From: Gallionella sp.
Lineage (GTDB): Bacteria > Pseudomonadota > Gammaproteobacteria > Burkholderiales > Gallionellaceae
NCBI GenBank assembly: GCA_017880865.1
Contig: JADGRL010000018.1
Coordinates: 1 to 49,736 of the forward strand
DNA: 49,736 nt
Direction: 5' to 3'
The position numbers and the translations under genes are program-made. Position 1 is the stretch's first letter; the number at the start of each line of letters is the position of its first letter. Shown in pieces: positions 1 through 7,839 of this stretch. The notes beneath the pieces are model-generated. The model was not told the origin of the DNA and did no database searches. It saw only the letters and a list, made by a program, of their open reading frames with translations.

Positions 1-60
1 TCCTCATAAACTCGCACGATCCGCTACGCGGCCACGTGCTCAAACATATTCGTCAGAATT
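1..60. other. Left edge, no gene recognised
   Basis: Sequence before the left inverted repeat. It could be the end of a gene that starts outside the window, but I recognise no product in any frame. A short unassigned stretch also lies between the repeat and the stop codon of the next gene (105-162). Confidence 0.3.
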
Positions 61-104
61 CCCTGACCAGCCTCCGCTACTCGGCGGCGCACAGGGGAAG
101 TGGG
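61..104. repeat. Left arm of 44-bp inverted repeat around the orphan nuclease gene
   Basis: Positions 61-104 match the reverse complement of 1525-1568 at 41 of 44 positions (my alignment by eye). The two arms enclose the complete gene at 163-1422 and little else. This is what the termini of a small inserted element would look like. No transposase is present, so the nature of the unit is unknown. Confidence 0.75.
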
Positions 105-162
105 CAGTACTTAGAGAGCGCATCATAAAAGGTCAATTTAGCTACGCCCCCATTTCCAGCTC

Positions 163-1422
163 TTAAAACAACCCGCTGAAATCCTGATGCCAAAAACGAC
201 TTGTCTTTTTTGGAAAAACATACGCACTGCCGCCACTCTTAACTACGCCATTTAGCTCAGGTTGTAGCGTGCCTCCACTTAAGAACCCTACGCCAATAAC
301 GTGTTCGCGATTTTGTTTGGCAAGAAAGTCGCTGACTGCAACTCGAAGTGCCGTAGGAGGCTGCTTCGGGTCGTTGTCTTGCATGGCTATGTTCAACAAA
401 CTTTCTGCTTCAATGCCGTGTAAACCAACGAGAAATAAGGCAGGGCGACTTTTGCTTACCTGATTTTTTGCCGATTCGCTTACAGTATCGAAAACGTATT
501 TCAACATCGTATCGTCTTGCCTACTCTGGAGCACAAAAATAATAACGCCTTCATTATTACCAAGAATCATTGACTCTCGATTATTCGTTGCAGTAACCCG
601 ATCAATTGATTCTCTCGAAATTTTCGCTCCCGTCTCTGTCTCGATAATTCCAAGGGTTTTCATCTCAAATCCCGAAACGCGAATGTCACTGCCGTCTTCT
701 GACATCATGCTTTGTGAGGCAAGGACTGAATCAATTACGCGTTTTGCTAGTTCCTGCTTTTGCTTGTATAAAATTGGCAAGCGGTCAGGAACTGTTAACA
801 CAACAGAGACACCTGATTGAAGATTTCGACTCAATGTTTGAAGTTTCGGTTTAACGAGATGAAGAAATTCCAACGCCTCGCGCCGGTGTATTTTTCGCCC
901 CTTGTCGTCCGATACTGACTTGCATTCAACCTCAAGGCCGTTTGTGCCAAGGTCTTTGACTAAGAGATCAAAGTTTCCAATTCCTTCCATTTCTGGCCAA
1001 GCGACGGAATGGCCACGAAGCACGAAATGGGTTGCCGCTATTATCTCCAACTGGATTGCGCGCATGTCGTCTGGGTTCTTGAAAGCACCGCGAATGCGTT
1101 TAACTAGCTTTTTTGCTTCTATACCTGAAGAATGATCCATGATGGATAATGCCTGCGCGGCCAAACTAATTGCTGGATATAAATCGCGATTTTCTGCCTC
1201 CGGCATTGGAATACGACCGTACCGATCCACGAGATTACTGCATCGAGCAAGTGCAAAAGCGATCACATTTTCTTCAGCAAGATAGTCCGCTAAAATTGAA
1301 TGGCCGCGAATATCTTCTTTTATAGATGTAATACGTTTCAACCAGTATCGCTCACCAATAACATCTTTAAATCGAGAGAATAAATCGGGAATTTCATTAG
1401 TATGAATTTCGACTTTCAGCAC
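163..1422 (-). CDS. Orphan protein with PD-(D/E)XK nuclease-like core
   Basis: A 419-residue protein of no family I can name. Around residues 150-170 it carries GNFDLLVKD, then about 6 residues later LEVECKSVS. This D...ExK arrangement is the signature of the PD-(D/E)XK restriction-endonuclease-like fold, and an upstream Glu (QLEIIAA) could complete the site. No membrane segment or signal peptide is seen. The start is GTG at 1422, chosen because GAGGA lies about 7 nt upstream. The gene is visibly more AT-rich than its neighbours and sits between inverted repeats, which suggests horizontal acquisition. A role in defence or DNA repair is inference only; it could also be a non-catalytic fold relative. 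Confidence 0.6.
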   Translation of the reverse strand: MLKVEIHTNEIPDLFSRFKDVIGERYWLKRITSIKEDIRGHSILADYLAEENVIAFALARCSNLVDRYGRIPMPEAENRDLYPAISLAAQALSIMDHSSGIEAKKLVKRIRGAFKNPDDMRAIQLEIIAATHFVLRGHSVAWPEMEGIGNFDLLVKDLGTNGLEVECKSVSDDKGRKIHRREALEFLHLVKPKLQTLSRNLQSGVSVVLTVPDRLPILYKQKQELAKRVIDSVLASQSMMSEDGSDIRVSGFEMKTLGIIETETGAKISRESIDRVTATNNRESMILGNNEGVIIFVLQSRQDDTMLKYVFDTVSESAKNQVSKSRPALFLVGLHGIEAESLLNIAMQDNDPKQPPTALRVAVSDFLAKQNREHVIGVGFLSGGTLQPELNGVVKSGGSAYVFPKKTSRFWHQDFSGLF

Positions 1423-1524
1423 GACAATTCCTCTTAATTATTAAAATTTTTCGGTTTGGCTACGAATATGAAATCATCATTATTTAATATTGGCTATCGC
1501 AATTTATGCGTTCTGTGCGCGCCT

Positions 1525-1568
1525 CCCATTTCCCCTGTGCGCCGCCGAGTAGCGCAGACTGGTCAGGG
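1525..1568. repeat. Right arm of 44-bp inverted repeat
   Basis: Reverse complement of 61-104 with three mismatches. It lies about 100 bp upstream of the GTG start of the nuclease-like gene and runs into a GC-rich repeat-like stretch (1560-1715). Confidence 0.75.
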
Positions 1569-1677
1569 GATTTCGGCGAGGACTGTCTGAGCGCGCAGCG
1601 CGAGCTCCGCAGCCGCCTGACCAGTCGAGCAACGCAGGGTACCCGAAGGGCGGCAAACCGGGGTGGCCTTTTCTTTC

Positions 1678-1711
1678 GCCCCTTTCTTTTGGCCAAGCAA
1701 AAGAAAGGGGC
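1678..1711. repeat. Perfect 14-bp hairpin in interspersed repeat-like DNA
   Basis: GCCCCTTTCTTTTG at 1678-1691 pairs perfectly with 1698-1711 around a 6-nt loop. The surrounding phrase (about 1630-1720) resembles a dispersed non-coding repeat common in beta- and gammaproteobacterial genomes, which is known to me only by resemblance. It has no uridine run in either direction, so it is not a clear intrinsic terminator. The region 1423-1784 otherwise holds no gene that I can support. Confidence 0.5.
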
Positions 1712-1784
1712 CAGCTGCCAGTCTGCCACTGGCGAATTTGATTTGTCCGCATGGTGGGCTGGCCTGAGGCTACGATGCCCAACC

Positions 1785-1910
1785 TCACTTCACCCCCACC
1801 CCCACCCCCACCCCTAACCAAGCATCCGAAGTCAGCTCGGTCGGTAACACGGGCAATCTTTCTTTCAGGTAATCGAGCGCGAGGATTTCCTTTTCGCGCC
1901 ACAGTGCTTC
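1785..1910 (-). pseudogene. Decayed gene 3' end, copy 1
   Basis: On the minus strand this reads in frame as EALWREKEILALDYL...LTSDAWLGVGV... and ends in a TGA at 1785-1787. Its last codons form a GGGGTG hexanucleotide run (four GV pairs). The same protein end occurs at 2609-2730. No start codon or upstream part is present, so this is a remnant. I do not recognise the parent protein. Together the two copies bracket the toxin-antitoxin pair. Confidence 0.55.
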
Positions 1911-1930
1911 GCCCACGCTTTTTTTCAGAG

Positions 1931-2224
1931 TCACGCCGCCATCTTCAATTCAACTTTTTTTCCCGCTCGGGTCGCCAGCGTGATCAGCATGTCCAGACTG
2001 AATTTCTCGAACTTGCCGCGTATCAGGTCGGAGACGCGCGATTGGGAGATGCCTAGCACTTGCGCGGCTTCTGCCTGCGTCCATTCCTCGTCGCGGATTT
2101 TGATGCGAAGTTCCCCCATCAGTTGGGCGCGCATCGCGAGGATGGTGGCTTCCTCCGGCGAGAAGCCGAGATCGATAAATACATTGCCGCAAGAGTCGGT
2201 GACTTTGAGTTTTTCTTTTTTCAT
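1931..2224 (-). CDS. XRE-family antitoxin (HigA-like)
   Basis: A 97-residue protein with a helix-turn-helix of the Cro/CI (XRE) type at about residues 48-75, including WTQAEAAQVLGISQSRVSDL. Such proteins neutralise the partner toxin and repress their own operon. The start chosen is the ATG at 2224, which overlaps the TGA of the upstream toxin gene (ATGA); a longer reading frame exists but runs inside the toxin gene. The toxin-first, antitoxin-second order is typical of HigBA systems with a Gp49-like toxin. Toxin neutralisation and DNA binding are inferred from family. Confidence 0.85.
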   Translation of the reverse strand: MKKEKLKVTDSCGNVFIDLGFSPEEATILAMRAQLMGELRIKIRDEEWTQAEAAQVLGISQSRVSDLIRGKFEKFSLDMLITLATRAGKKVELKMAA

Positions 2225-2544
2225 TTTGCAATCTCCTTGAGTTGCTTGTAGCGGGCTGCGGCCAGCGCGATGTCTTCCTTGCGCGTCTGCTGGGTCTTCT
2301 TCTGGAAGGCATGCAGCACATAAACCGCATCGGCGAATTTCGCCACGTAGATGACGCGCCATTCGCCCAAAACGTGGACGCGAATCTCATAAGCGCCTGC
2401 GCCCACATTCAGCATTGGCTTCCAATCCGAAGGCATCAGGCCAAGCTGGACTTGCCACAGTTCATTCCCTGCCAGTCCTTTGGCTTCCCTGGGGAATTCG
2501 GCCAGATCGTCTTCGCTGGAGCCGGTAAACTTGAGCGGTTTCAT
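2221..2544 (-). CDS. RelE/HigB-like toxin (phage Gp49-like family)
   Basis: A 107-residue protein matching the Gp49-like HigB toxin pattern: FPREAKGLAGNELWQVQLG near the N-terminus, then YEIRVHVLGEWRVIYVAKF, then VLHAFQKKTQQT. Members are ribosome-dependent mRNA endonucleases of the RelE superfold. It overlaps the antitoxin gene by 4 nt, so translation is probably coupled. No Shine-Dalgarno sequence precedes the ATG at 2544, and a promoter-like sequence places the likely transcription start at or next to the ATG. Confidence 0.85.
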   Translation of the reverse strand: MKPLKFTGSSEDDLAEFPREAKGLAGNELWQVQLGLMPSDWKPMLNVGAGAYEIRVHVLGEWRVIYVAKFADAVYVLHAFQKKTQQTRKEDIALAAARYKQLKEIAK

Positions 2545-2550
2545 GCGTTC

Positions 2551-2579
2551 AATATATAAGTAGTTAGATAAAGGCGCAA
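2551..2579 (-). promoter_or_regulatory. Candidate promoter of the toxin-antitoxin operon
   Basis: On the minus strand TTGCGC (2574-2579) and TATATT (2551-2556) are separated by 17 bp. The -10 ends 7 nt before the ATG of the toxin gene, so the transcript would be leaderless or nearly so, in keeping with the absence of a ribosome binding site. Confidence 0.45.
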
Positions 2580-2608
2580 GTGGATTTTTTGGCTGCGTAA
2601 TCTTTTCA

Positions 2609-2730
2609 TCACTTCACCCCAACCCCCAGCCACGCATCCGAAGTCAGCGGCCCCTTCAGCGTAGGCAATGTTTCTTCCAGCCAGGCCAGCGCAAGCTTTT
2701 CCTTCTCGCGCCACACCGCATCAATCAAAC
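2609..2730 (-). pseudogene. Decayed gene 3' end, copy 2
   Basis: On the minus strand this reads AVWREKEKLALAWL...LTSDAWLGVGVK and stops at a TGA (2609-2611). It is the same protein end, in the same orientation, as 1785-1910, diverged but clearly alignable. In-frame similarity is lost beyond about 2730, close to the cobT stop. It is a fragment with no start. Confidence 0.55.
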
Positions 2731-2787
2731 TCAATGCGAACGAACTTCAAATATGATCTGGACGGATCAATACATTTTGAAGCCGGC

Positions 2788-3840
2788 TCAATCCTTTTCG
2801 CTGACTCCGGCTTCCGCAAAAGTCGCCATGCCGTTGTGCAGCGCGCAAGCCAGTTGCAGGATGTGCACGGCCATCGCAGCACCGCTGCCTTCGCCCAGAC
2901 GCATGCCGAGCTGCAACACGGGTTGCGCGTCCAGTGCGGCCAGCACGCGCTGATGCCCCGGCTCGGCGGAGGTGTGGCCGAACAGCAACCAGTTGCGCAC
3001 ATCTGGGTTGATACGCACGGCGGCCAGTGCGGCGACCGTGCTGATGAAGCCGTCCACCAGCACCGGCAAGCCTTGCTGGGCGGCGGCGATATACGCGCCG
3101 CATAATCCTGCGATTTCAAATCCGCCGACGTGGCGCAGCACCGACAGTGGGTCGCTTTGTGTTAGCTGATGTTTCGCGAGCGCCTGTTCGATCACGCGCG
3201 CCTTGTGTGCGACCCCGTTGCTGTCCAGACCGGTGCCGGGTCCGGCGAGCAACGCGGGTGCCGTCTGCAACAGCGCGCAGGCGATCGCGCTCGCCGCCGT
3301 CGTATTGGCGATACCCATTTCACCGCCGATGAATAAATGCGCGCCATTTTGTTTGGCGCGCAGCACCGCCGCACGTCCGGCTTGCAAGGCTTGAGCCAAT
3401 TGCGCTTCAGTCATAGCCGGACCTTGCGCGAAATTTGCGGTGCCGGCGTTGATGCGTTCATCGCGCACATTGGCCAATGGTTCGACGACTGACACCGTGC
3501 CGAGGTTGATCACTTCCAGCGTGGCGTTCAATTGCTTGGCCATCACGCTGATCGCCGCGCCGCCGCGCGCGAAGTTGCGCACCATTTCTGCGGTTACGGC
3601 CTGAGGGAAGGCGGATACGCCCTCCGCCGCCACGCCATGATCGGCCGCAAAGACGCTGATGTGGACGCGTTCCACTTGCGGTTGTGCCGCAGCCTGCAAC
3701 GCGGCCAATTGCACCGCGATCGCTTCCAGTTGCCCGAGCGCGCCGGGCGGTTTGGTCAGTTGTCCTTGACGCGCCAGAGCCGCGTCGCGTGATGATTCAT
3801 TTAATGCGGCACACGGTTGTGTCAGCCAATTGCTTTCCAT
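2788..3840 (-). CDS. cobT: Nicotinate-nucleotide--dimethylbenzimidazole phosphoribosyltransferase
   Basis: Makes alpha-ribazole 5'-phosphate from nicotinate mononucleotide and dimethylbenzimidazole, the lower-ligand activation step of cobalamin nucleotide-loop assembly. The 350-residue length fits the family. Recognisable blocks are [12 protein letters not shown] near residue 30, [31 protein letters not shown], and near the C-terminus [15 protein letters not shown], whose Glu is the expected catalytic base. The ATG at 3840 is chosen because AGGAG lies 6 nt before it; an in-frame ATG at 3867 has no such site. It is the last gene of the minus-strand cobalamin unit, 48 nt after cobU. Confidence 0.96.
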   Translation of the reverse strand: MESNWLTQPCAALNESSRDAALARQGQLTKPPGALGQLEAIAVQLAALQAAAQPQVERVHISVFAADHGVAAEGVSAFPQAVTAEMVRNFARGGAAISVMAKQLNATLEVINLGTVSVVEPLANVRDERINAGTANFAQGPAMTEAQLAQALQAGRAAVLRAKQNGAHLFIGGEMGIANTTAASAIACALLQTAPALLAGPGTGLDSNGVAHKARVIEQALAKHQLTQSDPLSVLRHVGGFEIAGLCGAYIAAAQQGLPVLVDGFISTVAALAAVRINPDVRNWLLFGHTSAEPGHQRVLAALDAQPVLQLGMRLGEGSGAAMAVHILQLACALHNGMATFAEAGVSEKD

Positions 3841-3888
3841 ATTTACTCCTGATTTATTGATATTCACTACAGGTACGGGCGTAAGGTC

Positions 3889-4413
3889 TTACGCCCCTCC
3901 ACGATCTTTTACCACCAGCGGCATTCCTGCCACGGTCAAAATAACACGTTCACATAACGCGCCTAATTGTTGATGCAACCGCCCCGCCTCGTCGCAATAC
4001 CGGCGCGACAATTCACCCATCGGAACGATCCCCATATTGGTTTCGTTGGTCACCAGAATGATCTGTCCGGGAAGTCGCGGCAGCACTTCCAGCAACGCAT
4101 CGCACTCGCGGCGCAACGCGGCCTCGTCGGCATCGCACAGCAACTGCGTCAGCCACAGCGTCAGGCAATCCACCAGCACGCAGCGCTGTGCTCCAGCCTC
4201 GCGCTGCAATACTTCGGCCAGATTTTGCCCGGCCTCGACCAAAGCCCAGCTCCTCGGTCTGCGCGCCTGGTGTTCCGCGACACGTCGCCGCATTTCCTCA
4301 TCGCGCACCTGTGCGGTGGCGACATAGACCACCGGCAAACCCGATGCCAGCGCATGCTGTTCCGCCAGACGGCTCTTGCCGGAACGTATGCCGCCCAAAA
4401 TCAACTCTTTCAT
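3889..4413 (-). CDS. cobU: Adenosylcobinamide kinase / adenosylcobinamide-phosphate guanylyltransferase
   Basis: Bifunctional enzyme that phosphorylates adenosylcobinamide and then activates it with GTP to adenosylcobinamide-GDP. The 174-residue protein opens with the P-loop GGIRSGKS (about residues 7-14). It has the EHQARRP segment whose His is the guanylylated residue in the family, LVDCLTLWL as Walker B-like strand, and VTNETNMGIVP. Length is typical. It lies between the decarboxylase gene and cobT and is probably co-transcribed with them. Confidence 0.95.
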   Translation of the reverse strand: MKELILGGIRSGKSRLAEQHALASGLPVVYVATAQVRDEEMRRRVAEHQARRPRSWALVEAGQNLAEVLQREAGAQRCVLVDCLTLWLTQLLCDADEAALRRECDALLEVLPRLPGQIILVTNETNMGIVPMGELSRRYCDEAGRLHQQLGALCERVILTVAGMPLVVKDRGGA

Positions 4414-4483
4414 CGCACCCCACCCAAAGCAAATAACTTAGCCAGCATCGCGGTATCCAATACTCCGTTGAATGAATAATCTA

Positions 4484-5509
4484 TCATTGGTGGCCGCCCG
4501 AAAATCTGCGTGAATCTGCGGACTCTGTGGACTTGATTGCCTTTAACGCTTCCACTAGACGCGCCCACTGCGCCTCATCGCGCGGCAGACCGAAACGCAT
4601 ACTGGACGGCGCATCATACAGACGCGTCAGGATGCCCAGCTGCGCCAACTTCTGATACACGTTGGCGGCATCGGCACGGCACACCCATTGAAACAGGCTG
4701 CTGCCGCCGGACGGTTGTAAACCCTGTTCGCGCAGCAGCTTAGCCAGTCGCTGTGATGCAATCGGCAGTGACTCGCGTGTCGCGCGTTGCCATGCCGTGT
4801 CGCGCAACGCCAGCGTCGCAACATAGCGCGACGGTGCGGCGATCGCCCAAGGGCCGAGCAGCTCGGCGAGCGGCTGCAATACAGCTTCTTCGGCCAGCAC
4901 GAAGCCGACCCGCGCACCGGCCAGCCCGAAGAATTTACCCAGTGAGCGCAATACGGTCAGACCCGGGCGCGGGCAGACAGACGCGAGGCTGTGTTCGGGC
5001 GAGGCATCGATGAATGCTTCATCCACGATCAACCAGCCGCCACGAGACGCCAGTTGCGCGTGCAAGCAGAGCAACTCATCGACACTGAAAAGTTTGCCGG
5101 TGGGATTGTTCGGATTGACGATGACGGCGACTTCTATGCTTTCACCGACCTGAAGAATTTCTGTCACGGGCATGCTGCTGACCGTGTGTCCGCAACGTTG
5201 CCAGGCGTGCGCGTGTTCGGCATAACTCGGTGCGACCAGCGCTACTCGTGCAGGGGCACGCAACATCGGCAGAGCCTGAATCGCCGCCTGCGAACCCGCT
5301 ACCGCCAGCAATTTCGTCGTGCCGTAATAGCCTTGTGCTGCGGCATTAAGGTCGTCATCATCCTGCGGCAACGCTTGCCAGATTTCGGCAGGCACCTCCG
5401 GCACCGGCCAGCCATGCGGATTGATGCCGGTAGACAAGTCCAGCCAGTCCGCCTCTGCGATGCCAAATTGCTGCGCGGCGCGGCGCAGTCGCCCGCCGTG
5501 CTCAAGCAT
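4484..5509 (-). CDS. cobD: L-threonine-O-3-phosphate decarboxylase (PLP-dependent; CobD/CobC type)
   Basis: Provides aminopropanol phosphate for the f side chain of cobalamin. A fold-type I PLP enzyme of 341 residues with DLSTGINPHGWP near residue 24, NPNNPTG, the cofactor Asp in DEAFIDASPE and the PLP lysine in LRSLGKFFGLAGARVGF. The ATG at 5509 is chosen because it matches the family N-terminus MLEHGGRL and gives an 8-nt overlap with cbiB; the open frame upstream is an out-of-phase extension inside cbiB. Nomenclature differs between species (cobD in Salmonella, cobC in Pseudomonas denitrificans). Confidence 0.93.
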   Translation of the reverse strand: MLEHGGRLRRAAQQFGIAEADWLDLSTGINPHGWPVPEVPAEIWQALPQDDDDLNAAAQGYYGTTKLLAVAGSQAAIQALPMLRAPARVALVAPSYAEHAHAWQRCGHTVSSMPVTEILQVGESIEVAVIVNPNNPTGKLFSVDELLCLHAQLASRGGWLIVDEAFIDASPEHSLASVCPRPGLTVLRSLGKFFGLAGARVGFVLAEEAVLQPLAELLGPWAIAAPSRYVATLALRDTAWQRATRESLPIASQRLAKLLREQGLQPSGGSSLFQWVCRADAANVYQKLAQLGILTRLYDAPSSMRFGLPRDEAQWARLVEALKAIKSTESADSRRFSGGHQ

Positions 5510-6470
5510 GTTGTTGCCACCCCGACACCAGCAATGCACCGGACGCAATAACGACCAGCCAGAGGTACATCGTGTGCTGCACCAGCCACACGGCGCGCGC
5601 GATGTCCGCAGCGCCTGCCGCGATGCCACAGCCCAGCAACGGGCGTTGTTCAAGTTGACCGTGATAGATCGCTGCGCCGCCGAGTCGCACGCACAATGCA
5701 CCCGCGCCCGCCGCCATCACCGGGCCGGCATTCGGGCTGTCCCATGATGATGCCTGTTGCCGCCAGCAGCGCAGCGCGAAGCGGGTGCGTCCGAGCAGCG
5801 CATAGCTCAGGGCGGTCAATCGTGCCGGGACAAAATTCATCACGTCGTCCAGCCGTGCCGCCGCCCAGCCGAAATAGTTGTAGCGCTGATTGCGATAACC
5901 CCACATCGCATCCAGCGTATTGCTCAGGCGATATAACAACACGCCCGGCGCACCCGCGACGACAAACCAGAACAGCGCGGCAAAGATCGCGTCGTTGCCG
6001 TTCTCCAGCACCGATTCCACGGTCGCGCGTGCCACGCCTTCCTCATCCAGTCGGCTGGTATCGCGGCTGACCATCATGCCTACTGCCTCACGAGCTGCAG
6101 GCAAGTCCTGATTGGCAAAAGCGGTAGAGACCTGCTCCGCATGTTCGCGCAGGCTGCGCGGCGCGATCGAAAAATACAGCAGCACGATGGAAAACAACGC
6201 GCCGAAAATCGCGAGTTGTTGAAGCAGCGTTGTGAGTGCCACGAGCGGGATCAGCAATACGCTTAGCGCGGCAATGCCGCGCACATAGAGCATTGCAGGC
6301 GCAGCATCCGTTGCGCCATAAAATATTTTTTCGACATGCTTTGCCAGCCAGCCGAAACCCGCCAGAGGATGAAAGCGGCGCGGCTCTCCCAACAGGTGAT
6401 CGAGCCACACCGCCGCCAACATCATCAGCGGCACGGCCAGATTATTTAATAGTTGCGAGGCCAGGATCAT
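5502..6470 (-). CDS. cbiB: Adenosylcobinamide-phosphate synthase
   Basis: Integral membrane enzyme that joins aminopropanol phosphate (or aminopropanol) to adenosylcobyric acid. The 322-residue protein has several hydrophobic segments and the family signatures WLDHLLGEPRRFHPLAGFG at residues 23-41, MMVSRDTSRLDEEGVARATVES, ENGNDAIFAALFW and SWDSPNAGPVMAAGAGAL. It overlaps bluB by 4 nt (ATGA) and the decarboxylase gene by 8 nt, which indicates tight translational coupling. Pseudomonas nomenclature calls this CobD. Confidence 0.95.
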   Translation of the reverse strand: MILASQLLNNLAVPLMMLAAVWLDHLLGEPRRFHPLAGFGWLAKHVEKIFYGATDAAPAMLYVRGIAALSVLLIPLVALTTLLQQLAIFGALFSIVLLYFSIAPRSLREHAEQVSTAFANQDLPAAREAVGMMVSRDTSRLDEEGVARATVESVLENGNDAIFAALFWFVVAGAPGVLLYRLSNTLDAMWGYRNQRYNYFGWAAARLDDVMNFVPARLTALSYALLGRTRFALRCWRQQASSWDSPNAGPVMAAGAGALCVRLGGAAIYHGQLEQRPLLGCGIAAGAADIARAVWLVQHTMYLWLVVIASGALLVSGWQQHA

Positions 6471-7126
6471 TTTGTCGCAAGGCAGCCCCAGCTATTCTCG
6501 AACAACATCTCGTGCAGCGGCTGCGGCGTGCGCCATTTTTCCAGTTGCAGCATCGGCGCTGCGTAGAATTCTTCGACCTGCCCCAGACACAGAATCGCCA
6601 CCGGCTTGCCGCCCGCCGGAATGTTCAGCAGCGTCGCAAGTGCTTGTGGGTCGAACAGCGACACCCAGCCCATGCCCAAACCTTCGGCGCGCGCCGCCAG
6701 CCACATGTTCTGGATCGCGCACGCGACCGAGGCTAGATCCATTTCCGGCAACGTGCGCCGTCCGAATATGTGCGCCTCGCGTTGATCCATCAGGCTGGCC
6801 ACCCACAGTTCGGCGCAATCGCGCACGCCCTCAACCTTCAGCCGCAAAAACTCTGTATCGCGCTCGCCCATCGCCTGTGCGGTCAAGTGGCGCTCGGCAT
6901 CCACCAGCGCGTGTATCTGTACACGCAAGGCTTTATCGCTGATGCGTATGAAGCGCCACGGTTGCATCAGCCCGACGCTGGGAGCCTGATGTGCGGCATG
7001 CAGCACGCGCTGCAAGATTTCTGCGGGAATAGCATCGCTGCGAAAATGGCGCATGTCGCGCCGTTCGGCGATCACGCGATATACGGCAGCGCGCTCGGCT
7101 TCGGAATAACGGTGCGGTGAGCTCAT
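6467..7126 (-). CDS. bluB: 5,6-dimethylbenzimidazole synthase
   Basis: Oxygen-dependent flavin destructase that converts FMNH2 to dimethylbenzimidazole, the lower ligand used by CobT. The 219-residue nitroreductase-fold protein has ERRDMRHFRSD, HQAPSVGLMQPWRF, FGRRTLPEMDLASVACAI and LGMGWVSLFDP, all characteristic of BluB rather than general nitroreductases. Its presence implies an aerobic or microaerobic host that makes true B12. It overlaps cbiB by 4 nt. Confidence 0.93.
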   Translation of the reverse strand: MSSPHRYSEAERAAVYRVIAERRDMRHFRSDAIPAEILQRVLHAAHQAPSVGLMQPWRFIRISDKALRVQIHALVDAERHLTAQAMGERDTEFLRLKVEGVRDCAELWVASLMDQREAHIFGRRTLPEMDLASVACAIQNMWLAARAEGLGMGWVSLFDPQALATLLNIPAGGKPVAILCLGQVEEFYAAPMLQLEKWRTPQPLHEMLFENSWGCLATK

Positions 7127-7193
7127 CGCAAAAACAATTGCGCCGCCACTTGCGGCTTAAGGTGCATTGCGTAGCTCTTGCCGATTTGCTGGA

Positions 7194-7775
7194 TCATTGC
7201 CCGTGTGATTGATTGGCGGCAGCGGGATGTTTCAGGCTGACGATCAGCACATGAATCAGCGCTGCTATTCCCAGATACAGCGCGACGCTCGCCAGGTTAG
7301 CCGGGAAATATTGCACCAGGCGGGATGCGAATACAGTCAGGCTGGTATCGGCAAAATGCTCGCCGAGAAAATAAAAACTGCCGCTGGAAATCAGTTCGCA
7401 GATTACGGCTCCGCTCACCGCCGATGCCGCAAACAATGGCAAGGTGCGTGCATGGAACTGGTAGCGTGCGGCATACCAGCGCCCGGCCAGCCACATAGCG
7501 GAATAAGCGGGCAACAAAAAGGCGTAGGCGGGAGTCACGCAATAGGAATCAACGCCAAATTGGGTGATGGCAACATAGTCGATCAGCGCAGCTTGAGCCA
7601 GGAATATTGGCAACACCATGCTCTGCCGGAAATAAAATCCGAGCAAAAAGAATATCGCCCATGATGCATCGGGTAAATGAGTGGGGGTGGCGACATGCAA
7701 CCCGCGCGTCATCCACATCACAATGGACAGGGCAACTCCAAGAATAACGGTGCTGCGTTTGGAAAGAATGAACAT
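7194..7775 (-). CDS. btuM: Solitary vitamin B12 transporter BtuM
   Basis: A 193-residue protein with about six hydrophobic segments. It matches BtuM, a single-component relative of ECF-transporter S subunits that imports and decyanates cobalamin across the inner membrane. The key feature is a cysteine at residue 79 in the loop VDSYCVTPAYAFLLPAYSA, at the place of the cobalt-ligating Cys80 of the Thiobacillus denitrificans protein. AGGAG precedes the ATG at 7775. It follows btuB by about 65 nt under the same riboswitch, giving outer- and inner-membrane steps side by side. Assignment rests on context, topology and the cysteine. Confidence 0.85.
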   Translation of the reverse strand: MFILSKRSTVILGVALSIVMWMTRGLHVATPTHLPDASWAIFFLLGFYFRQSMVLPIFLAQAALIDYVAITQFGVDSYCVTPAYAFLLPAYSAMWLAGRWYAARYQFHARTLPLFAASAVSGAVICELISSGSFYFLGEHFADTSLTVFASRLVQYFPANLASVALYLGIAALIHVLIVSLKHPAAANQSHGQ

Positions 7776-7839
7776 GACTTCTCCTTAGAATTTTAGCGGG
7801 TGAAAATGGCCTAGCCATTTCTCCCGCCTATTTTACCGC

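Noticed and set aside
1504..1902. Overlapping open frames on both strands in the GC-rich stretch
   Set aside because: Low-complexity products, no start signals, and the stretch is repeat-like with a hairpin and a gene remnant.
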